Source: Chlamydoabsidia padenii (taxonomy: Eukaryota > Mucoromycota > Mucoromycetes > Mucorales > Cunninghamellaceae). From it: a DNA stretch of 64,000 bases. Positions 10,732-24,071 of this stretch are shown piece after piece. Position 1 is the first letter of the stretch. Each line of letters opens with the position of its first letter. The stretch covers positions 2,080,957 through 2,144,956 of the forward strand of contig JAIWND010000002.1 in assembly GCA_025330725.1 (NCBI GenBank), in the 5' to 3' direction. Position numbers and translations under genes: made by a program. A model generated the notes under the pieces. The model saw nothing but the letters and a program-made list of their open reading frames with translations. It did not search any database and was not told the DNA's origin.

Positions 10732-13700
10732 ATGGCTCAGGCTCCTGTTTCTGCAGAAGTGCTCCAACAACTCACTCCTGTCTTGACTAATCTACTCTCT
10801 GTTGACAACAACCAAAGGTAACTTCATCTTGTGATCGGTCATTAGTAGCTGTGATGAAATGTATACTAATCTTGTTTGTACTGTAATAGATCCGAAGCTG
10901 AAAATCTTTTAAATGATCAATGGGTTACTCAACAACCTGATCTGTTATTGCTTGGTCTATCTCAATTTGTTGCACAGAACCCTGAAGGACAAGTAAGTAA
11001 CCATTATATAAAATAAAAAAGACAAGGGATTGGGATTGAAATGGAACTAATGATATGTATTTAGCTCCGTTCTCACTGTAGTGTTCTCCTCCGTCGTCTC
11101 TCCTTCAAGCAATTCACCTCCTCTGCTAACCCTGATGCTCGTTTATGGGATATGGTACAAGAATCTACTCGTCAAGGTGTGAAGGAACTTCTTTTGGTGG
11201 CTCTTGCTAACGAATCTGACCAAGGCACTCGACACAAGATTGCGGATACTATTGCCGAAGTTGCGAAATCAGATCTCAACGGTAGTGAAGGAGGTAAGGA
11301 TATAGGACATGGAATAAAAAAAAAAAAAAGATCTGGGATTGGGGGGAGGGTCATGGAAAATAATAATAATAATAATATTTGAAACACATAATACTCACCA
11401 CTTGCTCAAATTATTTGTATCATGTAGGAAAATGGGAAACTTTACCAAAAGCCTTATTTGAATGTAGTCAATCTCCTAATGCTGCGCACAGAGAATCTGC
11501 CTTCCGTATATTTGCAACTGTCCCTGAATTGATCTCCGACCAACATGTCGATGCTCTCAAGTCTGTCTTTTTAACTAGTTTGACTGATGCCGAAAGCCAA
11601 GAGGTAAAAGATGAATAATTCTATCATACAATACTGATTTACAAACTCAACTTTTAATTGTTTATTGATCTAGGTCCGATTGGAAGCTATGAAAGCTGCT
11701 GCTGCTTACATCATTCAAGCTGATGAAGCTGGTCAAAAAGTACTTGGAACTTTGATGCCTCAAATGCTCGATGTAAGTAAAAACAAAGAAAAAGGAAGGA
11801 GGGAGGGAAAGAGGGGTATACACAACAAGTTGACTGATACTTCTTCTCTGTTGTGGACATTTAGCCTTTATCACCTATCATTGCCGCTCGTGATGATCAA
11901 ACCTTGGTGGATGGTCTTGTGGTTTTAATTGATTTGGCTGACAGCGTCCCTCGGTTATTCCGCTCTGTTCTTCCAAATGTGCTCAACGTAATGGTCTCAA
12001 TTGCCAAGGACAAGTCTTTTGAAGATCGTACTCGACAAACTGCTCTGGAACTCTTGTTGACTTTGTGTGAATCTGCTCCTGCTATGTGTCGTAAGGTGCC
12101 CAACTTTGCCAATGAAATCATCCCTGTTGCAATGGAAATGATCACCGATATTGAAGATGAAGCAACCTGGTACAGCACTGATGATGTAAGTGATATTGGA
12201 AATTAGGTACATTGATAGATTAAATGGATACTTATATATATATATCAAATTCTTTGTTTTATAGTTGGAAGAAGACGACAATGAAGAAAACTATGTGATG
12301 GGCGAAAGCACAATGGATCGTTTGGCTCGTACTCTTGGTGGAAAATTCGTGGTACCTATTGCCTTCCAATACATTCCTCAAATGCTTCAATCTGGTGACT
12401 GGCAACAACGTCGTGCTGCTCTCATGGGTATCTCTTCTATCGGTGAAGGCTCTGTCAAGATCATGAAACCTGAACTCGGAAACATTATGCAAATGATTCT
12501 TGCCTCATTCAAGGATGTCCACCCTCGTGTGCGTTATGCTGCCTGTAATGCTGTTGGTCAAATGTCTACCGATTTTGCTCCCTTCCTCCAAAAGAACTTT
12601 CACCAAGCCATCATCACTGCACTCTTGCCTGTCATGGAAGATAACTCTCAACCTCGTGTACAAGCTCATGCTGCTGCTGCTATGGTCAACTTTTGTGAAG
12701 AAGCGGACAAGGCTACTTTGGACCCTTATTTGGATGCTATCTTTGAACGCTTATTGGTGCTTTTGAAGACTCCCAAGACCTACGTACAAGAACAAGCTGT
12801 TACCACCATTGCTACTGTTGCTGACTGTGCTGAAGACAAATTCATAAAGTACCACAGCGTCATTATGCCCATCTTGTTGGATATTCTTCGCCAAGCTACT
12901 GACAAGCAATACCGTTTGTTACGTTGTCGTACTATTGAATGTGCTTCTTTGATTGGTCTTGCTATTGGTAAGGAAGCCTTTGCCCCTTACACCGAAAACT
13001 TTATTCAAGTATTGGCCGAAATTCAACAAACTGCGACCGATCCTGATGATGTACAAACCACCTACCTTTTGGCTGCTTGGGCTCGTATGTGCAAGATGAT
13101 GGGTCAAGACTTTTTACCTTACTTGCCAAACATCATGCCTCCTTTATTACAATCTGCTCAACTTACACCTGAATTTACCTTTGTCGATCCTGAAGATGAA
13201 GATGTGGAATCCAAATATCCTACTGAAGATGGCTGGGAATTCGTGGGTATCAATGGTCAACAAATCGGCATCAAGACCTCTGTATTGGAAGAAAAACACA
13301 CTGCAATTGAAATGTTGGTCAGCTATGCTCGTGATTTGGGTGCGGGCTTTATTCAATATGTGGGTCCTGTATTGGAAATTGCTCTTCCTCTCCTCAAATT
13401 CTACTTCCATGATGGTGTCCGCCATGCTGCTGCTACTTTGATTCCCTTGCTACTTCGCGATGCCAAGGATGCTAATGTGGCTCCCAACGACCTCGCTGCG
13501 ATGTGGCATAGTATCTTCGAAAAGCTCTCCAAGATTATGGTCATTGAAGACGACATCACCTTTTTGGCTCAAGTATATGCAACCTTCCACGACTGTCTCG
13601 AAGTATTGGGCGAAAACTGTTTACAACCTGCCGAAATCGAAACTTTTGTCAAGGCTACCGAAGATCAACTCAAGAAATTCTACGACCGATTGAACGAACG

Positions 13701-14550
13701 TGAAGCTGGTAAACAATCTGGAGAATACGATGCGGAAGACGAAGAACAACTGCTGGATGATGAAGTCTCTGAAGAAGAAGCCCTTAGTGAAGTAGCACGT
13801 GCCATGCAAGCCATCTTCAAGGCCCACCGTGGTGACTTTTTACCCTTCTTTGATAAACTCTTGCCCTTGGTCCTTCAATTCCTCGGTCACGTCAATCCTT
13901 CTGCTCGACAATGGGCTATCTGTATATTTGATGATGTGGTGGAATACACCGGTCCTGCTTCCTTCAACTATACCAACTACTTTTTGCAAGCAATGATCAA
14001 CGGTCTTGGCGATTCTGCTGGTGAAGTACGACAAGCTGCTGCTTATGGTGTTGGTGTTTGTGGTCAATTTGGTGGTCCTCAATATGCTGATGCCTGTGCT
14101 GCCGCTTTAGAACCTTTGTTTGCCATGATCAACACTCCCAATGCTCGTGATGAAGAAGTGGTAATGGTGACTGAAAATGCCATCTCAGCTGTGGCTAAGA
14201 TCTGTCAATTCAACAGCAGTAAAATCAATGTGGATTCCGTGTTATCTGCATGGTTGGAAACTTTACCTATTGTCAACGATGATCAAGAAGCCCCTGTAGT
14301 CTACACCTATCTGTTGAATCTGCTGGAAGCACATCATCCTAGCATCCTGAACACCAATACTGTCCCTACTTTGGTCAAGATATTCACCGAAGTATTGGCT
14401 GCTGATATTTTGTCTCAAGAACTGGCGCCTCGTATGGTCAACAGCTTGAAGGTGATCCTAAGCGGTTTGGATGAAGCTACTCGCACTCAACTATGGAACA
14501 GCATTGATCCTGAAACCAGAAACATCATTCAACAAAAGGGTTATGTTTAA
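10732..14550 (+). CDS. KAP121: Importin beta-family karyopherin Kap121/Pse1 (IPO5)
   Basis: Seven exons, 10732-10817, 10890-10992, 11065-11293, 11428-11603, 11674-11772, 11865-12185 and 12265-14550, encode 1099 aa, the normal length for Kap121/importin-5. HEAT repeats run through the whole protein. Recognisable landmarks are the N-terminal NNQRSEAENLL repeat, the LRSHCSVLLRRL repeat, the acidic LEEDDNEENYVMGE loop near residue 340, FQYIPQMLQSGDWQQRRAAL, and the acidic EDEEQLLDDEVSEEEA stretch near residue 830. Kap121 carries cargo such as ribosomal proteins and transcription factors into the nucleus, released by Ran-GTP. Coding sequence shows strong codon preference (CAA, GCT, TTG), as expected of a highly expressed gene. 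A 27-base T run lies just upstream (10618-10643). Confidence 0.96.
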
Positions 14551-15070
14551 TTTACTTTGTTACATTCCCCCTCCCCCTTTTTAGTTAGCTTTATTATCAT
14601 TTAGATTTAACATATATATATATATTCATATATAAATATATATATATACATTCTTACTCTTTTTTTTTTATTATTACTTTTATTCCTTACCCTCACATTA
14701 TAGTTATCTGTACTTACAAATCATTTAGGATGACACTTTGTCTTTATCATTCTTTTTGACCCCATCCCCTTTTTTATATTAACATATCTTGTATCTGTGG
14801 TATATAATAAAAAGCATCAAGCATTTCCCTAACAATATCATCTGTCTTCCGGGGGTTTTTTAAAAGTGGTGTGTCTGCATGAATTCCATAAAATTTAAAT
14901 CCCGCCTGCATACTTTTTTTTTTTTTGAAATCCTGAGTAATCCCTGGCCAGATAGTAATATCGTATGCATTAGTAAAAGTGGTAAAATGGTAATTTTATT
15001 GTCTATGGTCAAAAAAAAAAGAGGATGCTAAAAATGACTACTACAGTACCATGCTAACAAAGTATTGCTA
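14551..15070. other. Convergent 3' intergenic region KAP121 / JIP5
   Basis: 3' regions of two converging genes. It contains a TA-rich stretch (14612-14648), a motif copy (ATTTAAATCCCGCC, 14893-14906) with TGCATGAATT at 14876-14885, a T run, and a minus-strand AATAAA (14995-15000) placed for JIP5. No gene seen. Confidence 0.5.
14876..14906 (-). repeat. Composite motif copy (GCGGG-TTTAAA plus TTCATGC)
   Basis: On the minus strand GGCGGGATTTAAAT is followed 10 bp later by TTCATGCA. One copy of the recurrent intergenic/intronic motif described in the findings. Confidence 0.6.
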
Positions 15071-16709
15071 TTAGAGGTCGGCAAAGAAGGTAGATGGCTT
15101 GTTCTTCTTTGTTGGGATCTTTTGCTTCTTTGGTGTCTTTTTTCGTTTGGATTTGTTGTCGTCCTTGTCCGAATCATCACTATCATCATCCCAACTATCG
15201 TCTTTATTGTTACTGTTTTCAGTGGCGAGTTCTTCTGGTGGTGGTGCTGTGTCCTTATGATTGTCGCTGTCATTATCACTGTCACCGTTTAGATCATCAT
15301 CATCATCATCATCATCATTATCATCACTATCATCATTATTGTTGACCTTTTCTTGATCATCGTCGTCATTGTTGTCCTCTTCTCGATCATCGTAGTTTTC
15401 TGCACCATCTTCTTCAGTAAATAAATGTGCCACATCCCAGAATCGTAGAGAGTTATCATGACCAGAGCTGACAAGATATTTCTTGTCATGGACCAACTTG
15501 ATTTGTTCGATGGGCATTCCTTCACCGTGGTCACCGAGAATACCATGGAAACCATTAGGTAAGATTGTGACCAGTCGAATGATCCCATCACTGCTGCCTG
15601 TACAGATCGTATCTTCATCCAGTTTACAGATCGCATCAATCGAATTTGGATGTCCCACTATACGGTCCTTGTAATCACCCCAGTCACCCCAATTCCATAA
15701 ACTAAGTACTCCATCTTGAGATCCAACCACCGCTTTACGATTATTCTATATTATATTGCATATAAAGAAATCGAGTGAGAAAATGAATCGATCCTGATTT
15801 TTTAATATTACCTTGACCAAAGTTACAGATAGCAATTCGTCTTCCATATGATCTGACATTGCTGCCACATTTGGTTTTCGAATATCCCATGTTGAGAGAT
15901 AACCATCGCCACTGTTTAAAACAAGATATCATTAGATCATTTACTTTTTTTTTCTTTGGGAATTTACCCAGCAGCCACAAGCGTTTTCTTGTCTTGATTA
16001 TAAACCATTTGAGCGATAAAGTCTTCATGTTCAGAGTAAGTCATCACAGGGTCTGGTTTCCGTTGATCCCATAACTACAAAGAAGATAAAGTTTGATATC
16101 ATCCATATGAAGCCCCCTCCCCCCGCACCTTTTACCTTGATCACTCCTTGGTCATCACCTGTAGCCAGTAGATTTTCATTCAAGCAGAGAAGAGCGTTTA
16201 ATGGATGCCTATATTATAAATATTCAAGACATTTGTGAGTATATATAAAAACCAATGATAAAAAGAATACTTACTCGTGTGTTTGTTCTCTGTGTTCGAG
16301 TACTTTTCCAGTCGTCGTATCCAGGTACTGAATACTTCGATCTTTGGAAATACCATAGGCGTCTATGAAGTAAAAAAAAAAAAAAAAGAGTTCAAGTATA
16401 ACAGTAATACTTTGTTTCCCTTTGACCTACGTGATCCATCTGTAGTAAAAGTCACCCCACGACACGATTTCTTAAAGGGTTTACAATCCCAGAGCAATTC
16501 GTGATTGTCGATACCATATCGATGACTATTTGGTGCAAACAAAAAAAGTTGCTTAGTTAGTACTTGACAAAGTATTTAAAAAAAGTTACTTACCAGTGAA
16601 GTTTGCCATTGATTAGTCCAGAAAGAATAAGATCTTGAGTAGGGTGAAGATCAAAGTCAAATACTGTATTGTCAAGTTGAATGGCCTGAGGGATCTTTGG
16701 ATCGGTCAT
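15071..16709 (-). CDS. JIP5: WD40 protein Jip5/WDR55
   Basis: Seven exons on the minus strand: 16709-16594, 16525-16431, 16362-16275, 16208-16136, 16074-15968, 15911-15812 and 15745-15071, encoding 417 aa. The protein is a WD40 propeller with family landmarks FDFDLHP near the N-terminus, YGISKDRSIQYLDTTTGK, NLLATGDDQGVIKLWDQRKP, SGDGYLSTWDIRKP-like and SSGHDNSLRFWDV, in the order known from Jip5/WDR55. The C-terminus is a long Asp-rich acidic stretch (encoded by a GAT/GAC repeat, 15290-15375) followed by a Lys-rich tail ending KPSTFFADL. Yeast Jip5 is nucleolar and needed for 60S ribosome biogenesis. It shares a very short divergent promoter with the Rictor gene. Confidence 0.93.
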
Positions 16710-16739
16710 TTTATGTTTAGGAAGAACAAAAAGGGAAAG

Positions 16740-16772
<33 letters not shown>

Positions 16773-16877
16773 AAGAGGGAAAGTGAATTTGAAGCGCCGA
16801 TGGAATCCTTATATATTCTTGTTGTGGGGAGGTAGGAATCGATTGTCGTACTTCTCTTTTTTTACTTTTTGTTTTCC
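16710..16877. promoter_or_regulatory. 168-bp divergent promoter, JIP5 / Rictor
   Basis: The two start codons are only 168 bp apart on opposite strands. A long A run (about 30 bases, 16740-16770) fills the JIP5-proximal part and would exclude nucleosomes; a T-rich leader precedes the Rictor ATG. Shared regulation is inference. Confidence 0.6.
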
Positions 16878-17041
16878 ATGTCCTGTACACCTCCACTCAC
16901 TTCACCCACTATACCCTCTTTATCAAAATCATCAGTGGATTTATACGGAACGGAGGATACAGATACTCTTCTACCACCACCGCCACCACCACCACCACCT
17001 CCACCTTTACCATCAAAAGTATCTGCAGAAGATTTGGTCAA

Positions 17042-17076
<35 letters not shown>

Positions 17077-20000
17077 CACGCATACCCACCCAAGTGAACT
17101 AAACTTCTTCTTCTTTCATTATTATTAAATCTATTCTAAACATGGTATAGTTAGAAGAATGGCTTATACAATGGAATCGGGAAAAGAAAATGAAACTGGG
17201 TGTTGAAAACATGTTGGAAGCTTACCTACAAGATAAAAGGCGGACAAAAGACTTGGAACGACAATTGGAAAACTATAATGCTGCTATTGATTCTCTCTCT
17301 AAACGTATAGATCATATACGTATGTTGGCCGGTAAGTCTACTATTTGAAAAACAACAAGGGTTACTGACACTTTATGTTATAGGTAAACACTCCACAGAA
17401 GTGACGTCGAAGCTAAAACAACACAAGTACACCATCAACACAGCATTTCCTACCTCCTCCATTGCCACTACAGTTAAACAACAACGGGGAAAAGCAAGAT
17501 CTAATAGCTCACCTAAAGGAAACCAACAAAGGGCACAAGACAATATATCCTTCCCTGACGATGGTAACTAGTTACAAAAAAAAGCAATAGAATAGAATAT
17601 GATAGATTGAATCAAGGCGTACTCACCCCCTTTCGCTTATTATTTAATCATAGATGCATGGCCTTTAGGAAAACGTTTACATCATGTTATAGAACAACTT
17701 GGTATTGATGAATGGAAAGCAACAACAGCAGCAGCAGCAACAACAACAACAGCAGCAGGAACAAAGGCACCAGGATTGACATCAGATTCAACGACAATCA
17801 GGGAGTCGAAGATGGAAACGCTCGATACTCTAGTACGTATACTCAAGAACACATCTGACATTGATATGTATTACCCCAAAAAGAAAATCATCTCATGGTA
17901 GGAGCCCCCCCCACACATACACACAAAAAGAAAAAGGAAGGAAAAAGGGAAGATGTATTGTAGCTAACAACCCTTTCTAATCTTTCCTGGATGCATAGTT
18001 TACGACAATGTATTGCAAGTCCAAATAAAGACATTCGCGTCCTCGGTCTACGTGCACTACGACACTTGGTGGATGATCAAACTGATGTGGAATTGATGAT
18101 GCAAATGCAAATTGATATCTTTATTGTCCGGTAAGTACACCTTTATTCCAATTAGCTTGGATCAAGTGAGCTAACTCGTATCTTTTTATTGACTAATAGT
18201 GCTATGGCAAGGGAACCTGATAACTATGAACCAGAACGTGAACAGACTTTGAAACTCATCCGGTCATTCCTTCAACATAATGGTGCCATTCATGTCTCTC
18301 AAAACATTGTGCGCGCTGTTGTTGCTGTGGCAGAACAAACTGATTGTCGGTTACGAAACATATGTCTGGAAACCATTGCTGAACTAGGTAAGAGAAAGAG
18401 TAAGAAAAAGAAAAAAGAAACTGTTACTAACTGAATGTATTATCATCATATCTTAGCTATCCTCGATACTGGTTTGACGGTTCGATCTGGAGGTTTGCGG
18501 GTGATTATGCAAGCATTACTGGATGGTCAACTCAACATGACTGAGGTGTTATCTTATGCTCTACTCTATATATTGGATAGCCCAAAACGGCGGACTTACT
18601 TACGACCTGGGGTGGAATTGGAAACGATCATCGCACCTTTTACAGAATCAAGCAAAGGTGCCAATTATGAAGAACGATTGAAAAATAGCGCCAGAGTGGT
18701 CACTCTCTTACTGAAAAGCTGGTCTGGGGTCTTATACATGTGTGCAAATAATATGAGGGCGGCGCGATCAGTAGTCCAGGCACTACGGACTCCCACTACA
18801 GAAACAAAGGTATACAACAAGAAAAAGAAAATAGGAAAACCCTCCTGATGACTAATTTCGAATTGTAATACATAGAAAATGGTGCTGGACATGTTTTTTG
18901 ATATATTCCACGTACAACTTCCAAAGGATCACAACAATTACTTGAATGGACGACAACATGCTGTAACCATGTCTCTCCCCGATACTATACCACCAAAGCG
19001 ACATTTACGCACTGGATCCTCCTCTTCATTGGGTGTAGGAGGAGGTATGATAGGGGATATGACGGCGGCGGCTACTAATTCACCACAGTCGGCATCAACA
19101 TCCACAATGGCTGCATCAATGAATGGCACATCAATGAACAATGGAAGGACGACAGCAAGTAATTCTGAACGACTCAATATGATGGATCAACACCTAAGCA
19201 TCGTTTTAATCATCTTTATTGAATCGGGCATTCTAATGGCGTTGATCGACATGGTGAAAAGTGACGACGTTTACATCTCTCGTAAAGCGACACTCTTGAT
19301 TGGTGAAATATTACAACTATCTACTCGTCTCCTCCCGATCTTGATGGGTATCCAAGTGCAATCTTTACCGAAATTATTTGCTTTGGCTTCCAACTTTGAT
19401 GATGAACTTGTACGACACAATGCAACAGCGGCACTGGCTCATATTGATCGACTGACACGGACACGAGCACGATATGCAGCATCGACAACTTGTACTCGTG
19501 GTTGTAGTGGTCGTGGTGGGGCTAATGGTGGAGGCGACTCGGGTTCAACAGTAACAACAAACTCGGCACGACGAATGGTGGAGAATGGATCTATTTTGAT
19601 GACAACAACCGCCACCCAAGAAAAAGTCCATGAAGTAAAACTCAAGATGGGATATGCAATCGATGATGTCCACTTTCGCCAACTATTACTGGATTCTCAA
19701 GTGCTTAATACGAAGGATTACACCAAATGGAGCTGGGATAACATTGTCGAACTACTACAAGGTCCTCTACTCAACCCAAAACGACTAGATGAAGCAATGC
19801 GGGGAAAGAAATTCATCAAACGACTTTTGGCTTTTTATCGACCCTTCAGGCACCAATTCTCGGATATCAACTGCACCAAGGCCAATGTGATTCGATATGT
19901 TAAAACCGGATGTATCTTGCTCTCGACTCTTTTGGGAAACGTGGATGGTGTGCGTTATTTGGAAGAAGACAAGTTATTGGATCAAGTAGCCGAAGCTTTG

Positions 20001-20942
20001 GATGAACTGGACCCACTCAAAAACCGGGATGGCAGCTCCGAAACAACCGAACCCATCTTCTCCAAGGAAAGAATGACAAGTACTCTCAGTGGTGGTTATT
20101 TTACACTACTCGGCGTATTCACTAAGCACAAGGATGGCGTACGGATTATGGAAAAATTCAAACTCTTCAGCTCGTTTTATCAACTCTCCGAACTACGAAA
20201 TCGGGATGATCTGAAGGTGGCGTTGATCACTAATATGGATTATACTTTGGATGGACACCCTCGGGTGCTTTTATCGAAAATCATGACTTCTGGTTACAAT
20301 CCAATCCGTATATTTGCCACTCAACATTTAGGAAACACTATGCGTCTGATCGAAGAAAATGGGGATAATGACTGGATCATCCGTTTATTGGTGACTCAAC
20401 TATACGATACTCACCTTGAAGTCTCTCAAATTGCTGTCAACTTGTTGGATGAAGCTTGTGAAGATCAGACTAATCTTGAACTACTGGTTAAATGCCGTCC
20501 AAGTCTTGGTCATCTTGGTGAAGTGGGCAATCCGCTATTATTAAGGTACAGCAGAGGGGGGGCATAGACTAAATGCGGGGTTAAAATATATGATAGCTAA
20601 CTTCATCATTTTGATTCTTAATAGGTTTTTGTCAACATCAACTGGGTTTTGCTACCTTAGTGATTTGGGATATGTGCAAAAGGAAATGGATGATTGGTTT
20701 GAGGTAGGTAGGACGTACATATTAACATATTGTTAACTAACCTATCCACTCTTTTATGATTTTATATAGTACCGCAATCAACATTATGTAATGCAATTGG
20801 AACTCTCGCTGGCGAGAGCTTTGGTGAACACGCCCAAGAAGAAGTTTAATCCATTTGAAGAACGCTTGGATAGTGAACTTGATTTTGAAGCCTTGTAAGT
20901 CACTGGTACTTTTACATCATTCGAAAAGGCAATTAACCTCTT

Positions 20943-20982
<40 letters not shown>

Positions 20983-22084
20983 CTTTATCTTTATCTATAG
21001 ACAACCTGGAGATGGATTATCGCCTCCTCATTTTTATGGTGAACTGACAAAAACAGACGAAGGATGCGCATTGTTACGGGCAAAAGGACACTTTAGACTT
21101 TTCACTGATTCCATTAGAAGCTACACGGTCGAAACACAAGATGCAGAAGTCATTCAGCAACTCAAATCGGTTTTATGGGCAGTGGGTAATATTGGATCTA
21201 CTCGAAATGGATTACCCTTTTTGGAAGAAGAAGATATCATTAAGGACATTGTCTACTTGGCCGAGAATAGTGAAGTACTATCACTTAAAGGGTAAGGTAT
21301 CATTGGATTTGTTAAGCACTGGCTGTCGATAAAACTAAAACTAATAGCTTTATATCTTTATTGGTAGGACATGCTTTTATGTACTGGGACTCATTGCGAA
21401 GACTCAACAAGGGGTGGAAATCTTGGGTGAACTTGGTTGGGAAAGTGTCTTGGGACCGAATGGAAACCCAGAAGGGCTTTGTGTGCCATTAAATCTACAA
21501 GGTTTTCTAACAGTAAGTGATGTGTCAAAAGGGTAAAGAAGTAACATTTTAACATGATCCCTCCTTGATTTTTATTATACTTGTGTAGATTCGAAATTGG
21601 CAATATACACCAACTTTATCCGATCCTCCTCACTTACCACAGACAATCATTGATGATGACATTTGCTCAGACATTCTCCGGAATATTGGGGATATGAGCA
21701 ACCATATATTGGCCAATGAAGCATCTAAAAACCTTGCAAAGTAAGTCATCGAAAATAGAACATGCCTTGATACTCACAGTTACTATCTCTCTCTCTCTCT
21801 CTTTTTTTTTTTTTTCTTCTTCTTCTTTTCTTGATAGGTTAAGGCAGAAACACGGGGACTACTTTAAAAACTTACAGCTCTACTATTCTGTATGTCAATT
21901 ACTGGGCAGCTATCACTTCCGATCACCAGTACGCAAATATATCTTGGAGGCTTTTGACATGCGATTCACACCTGAACTATTACAAGAACTAGATGGGCTG
22001 GCATTGAAAATGGATGATCAAAAAAGATTGGCCAAACACAAGAAACAAGGTGGGGTGAATTCAACTCCGCCAGCTTTAGAATAG
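16878..22084 (+). CDS. TORC2 subunit Rictor / Ste16 / Avo3 homologue
   Basis: Fourteen exons give 1383 aa: 16878-17042, 17151-17331, 17384-17563, 17654-17897, 17999-18130, 18200-18387, 18457-18809, 18876-20545, 20625-20703, 20770-20894, 21001-21291, 21368-21512, 21589-21740, 21838-22084. The N-terminus has an 11-residue proline run and an HR1-like coiled coil (about residues 56-115). The Rictor N-terminal ARM region follows, with LRVLGLRAL-type helices and RRTYLRPG. The middle domain holds KDYTKWSWDNIVELLQGPL, and KFIKRLLAFYRPF; the later V domain holds STSTGFCYL and GTCFYVLGLIAKT. Low-complexity Gly/Ser/Thr insertions break exon 8. Rictor is the scaffold that defines TOR complex 2 (actin, AGC-kinase phosphorylation). 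Exon phases all agree. Exon 11 is preceded by a 31-base T run in its intron. Confidence 0.94.
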
Positions 22085-22403
22085 ATTTAATCGAATATCA
22101 TTTAATGTAGTTGTGTACTAATATAAATAATAAAAACATTGTTGTTGTTAATAATAAAATGATGATGTTTTAATGGTGATGGATTTAACTCGATAGTTTG
22201 GATGCAATGGGGTAGGGGAGAGAGCAAACTATCTATCTTTTGTTAAAGGTGAAGATCAATTGGATCATTTTACTCGCCGATTATTGGTTTAGGTGAGTAG
22301 GGCTTTAAAAATAAGCATCTTCAAAAAAAAAAAGAGATAACGCCCATTTCCGGGATTTTTCCATCTCTTTCACTTTCTTTCTTTTTATACAACTATACAA
22401 ACA
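22085..22403. other. Intergenic Rictor to cystathionine beta-lyase
   Basis: 319 bp with tandem AATAAA-like signals just after the Rictor stop (22127-22158) and a C/T-rich leader before the next gene. Nothing else seen. Confidence 0.5.
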
Positions 22404-23724
22404 ATGACCGAACAAAAACGATATCGATTTGCAACTGAAGTTGTTACTGTTGATAACCCTGATGATCCTCATAATGCTGCCTCTGTACCAATTTATCAAT
22501 CTGCTACCTTTAAACAAAAAAGTGCCACTGCTGGAGGAGAATACGATTACTCACGAAGTGGGAACCCTACACGTACACATTTAGGTAAACAAAGGAATAC
22601 TTACTGGAAAATAAAAATAAAAAAAACTAACATAATGTTTAATAGAAAACCATCTTGCCAAAGTGATGGGTGCCAAGCGTGCTTTAGCAGTAACTAGTGG
22701 CATGGGTGCATTGGATGTAATTACTCGACTTGTCCGTGCTGGCGAAGAAATCATTGCTGGTGATGACTTGTATGGTGGTACCAATCGTCTCTTGTCCTTC
22801 TTGAACAAGTCACAAAACATCAAGACTCATCATATTGACACCACTCGTGCTGATGCTATCCTGCCTTACTTGGATCCAGTGAAGACTCGTTTGGTTTTAT
22901 TGGAAACACCCACCAACCCTTTGATTAAGATTGCTGATATTCCTACTATTGCTAATTATGTGCACGACAAATGTCCTAATGCTCTGGTGGTGGTGGATAA
23001 TACCATGATGTCTCCTTACTTGCAACGTCCTCTGGAAATGGGTGCGGACATCTCTTATCACTCTGGCACAAAGTACTTGTCTGGTCATCATGATCTTATG
23101 GCTGGTGTGATTGGAACAAGAAGTGATGATGTTGGTGATGTAAGTTACTAGGAATACGTATAAAAAGACTATTTTATTCATTAACTTTCTAATAATTCTT
23201 TGTTTATCTCTTTTATTAAGCAACTATACTATGTGATCAATGCGACGGGATGTGGTCTTGGACCTTTTGATTCATGGTTACTCTTACGTGGTATCAAAAC
23301 ATTAGCGGTACGTATGGATAAACAACAAGCCAGTGCGATTCGAGTATGTGACTTTTTGGAACGACATGGATTCAAGGTACATTATCCCGGATCAAGAAAA
23401 CACCCTCAATACGAATTACACAAACGGATTGCATCGGGACCAGGCGCGGTGCTTAGTTTTGAAACCGGTGATGTGGGCATCTCAGAACGAATCGTTGAAG
23501 CGGCTAAATTATGGAGTATCTCGGTCTCCTTTGGTTGTGTCAACTCTTTGATCAGTATGCCTTGTCGAATGTCTCATGCTTCTATTCCGGCTCATATTCG
23601 TGCTGAGCGTGCCCTTCCTGAAGATCTGATCCGACTCTGCATTGGAATCGAAGATGTTGAAGATTTATTGGATGATTTGCGCGATGCTTTGGAATCCGCC
23701 GGTGCAATCGAATCTAAAGCATAA
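22404..23724 (+). CDS. STR3: Cystathionine beta-lyase (PLP-dependent transsulfuration enzyme)
   Basis: Three exons, 22404-22584, 22646-23139 and 23221-23724, encode 392 aa, standard for the Cys/Met metabolism PLP family. Seen are RFATEVV, the substrate-loop YDYSRSGNPTR, SGMGALDVITRL, LLETPTNP, the aspartate of VVVDNTM, and SGTKYLSGHHDLMAG with the PLP-binding lysine. The C-terminal RLCIGIEDVEDLL motif is intact. Within the family the ATFKQKSAT and SGHHDLMAG forms match fungal cystathionine beta-lyases (yeast Str3, Aspergillus MetG) rather than gamma-lyases, so the likely reaction is cystathionine to homocysteine, pyruvate and ammonia. Cystathionine gamma-lyase is the main alternative. AATAAA at 23848-23853. 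Confidence 0.9.
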
Positions 23725-24071
23725 ATAGTATAGTTTTACACATACACTTATAGTTATCTATATATTACATAGTCCCCCCTCTTGTATCTTCTTTCCCCCC
23801 CCTTTTTTTTATATATTTGATATCATTCCTATTCTTTATACATTTGAAATAAAAAAAAAAACATCTTTTAATTATTGTAGTAATTGTCTACCCCCCCTTT
23901 TTTTTCTTGCGTGAATGACTGCCAGATTTGGAAGACAGGTCATTGTCATTCATGCACTTGCTTCACTTTAGTTAAATGTTACATGCGATATTCTTTTATG
24001 TATGTTTTGATAAAAATATAAAGGGATAAAAAAAAAAGGTAAAGAAAGAGCAAAAGGAGAAAAGGGTAGAG
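23725..24071. other. Convergent 3' intergenic region
   Basis: 347 bp between the lyase and the transporter stop codons. C/T homopolymers (23763-23810) and an AATAAA for the lyase; no gene seen. Confidence 0.5.

Noticed and set aside
15065..15345. Long plus-strand frames opposite the JIP5 acidic tail
   Set aside because: They are the complement of a GAT/GAC repeat encoding poly-Asp and have no independent support.
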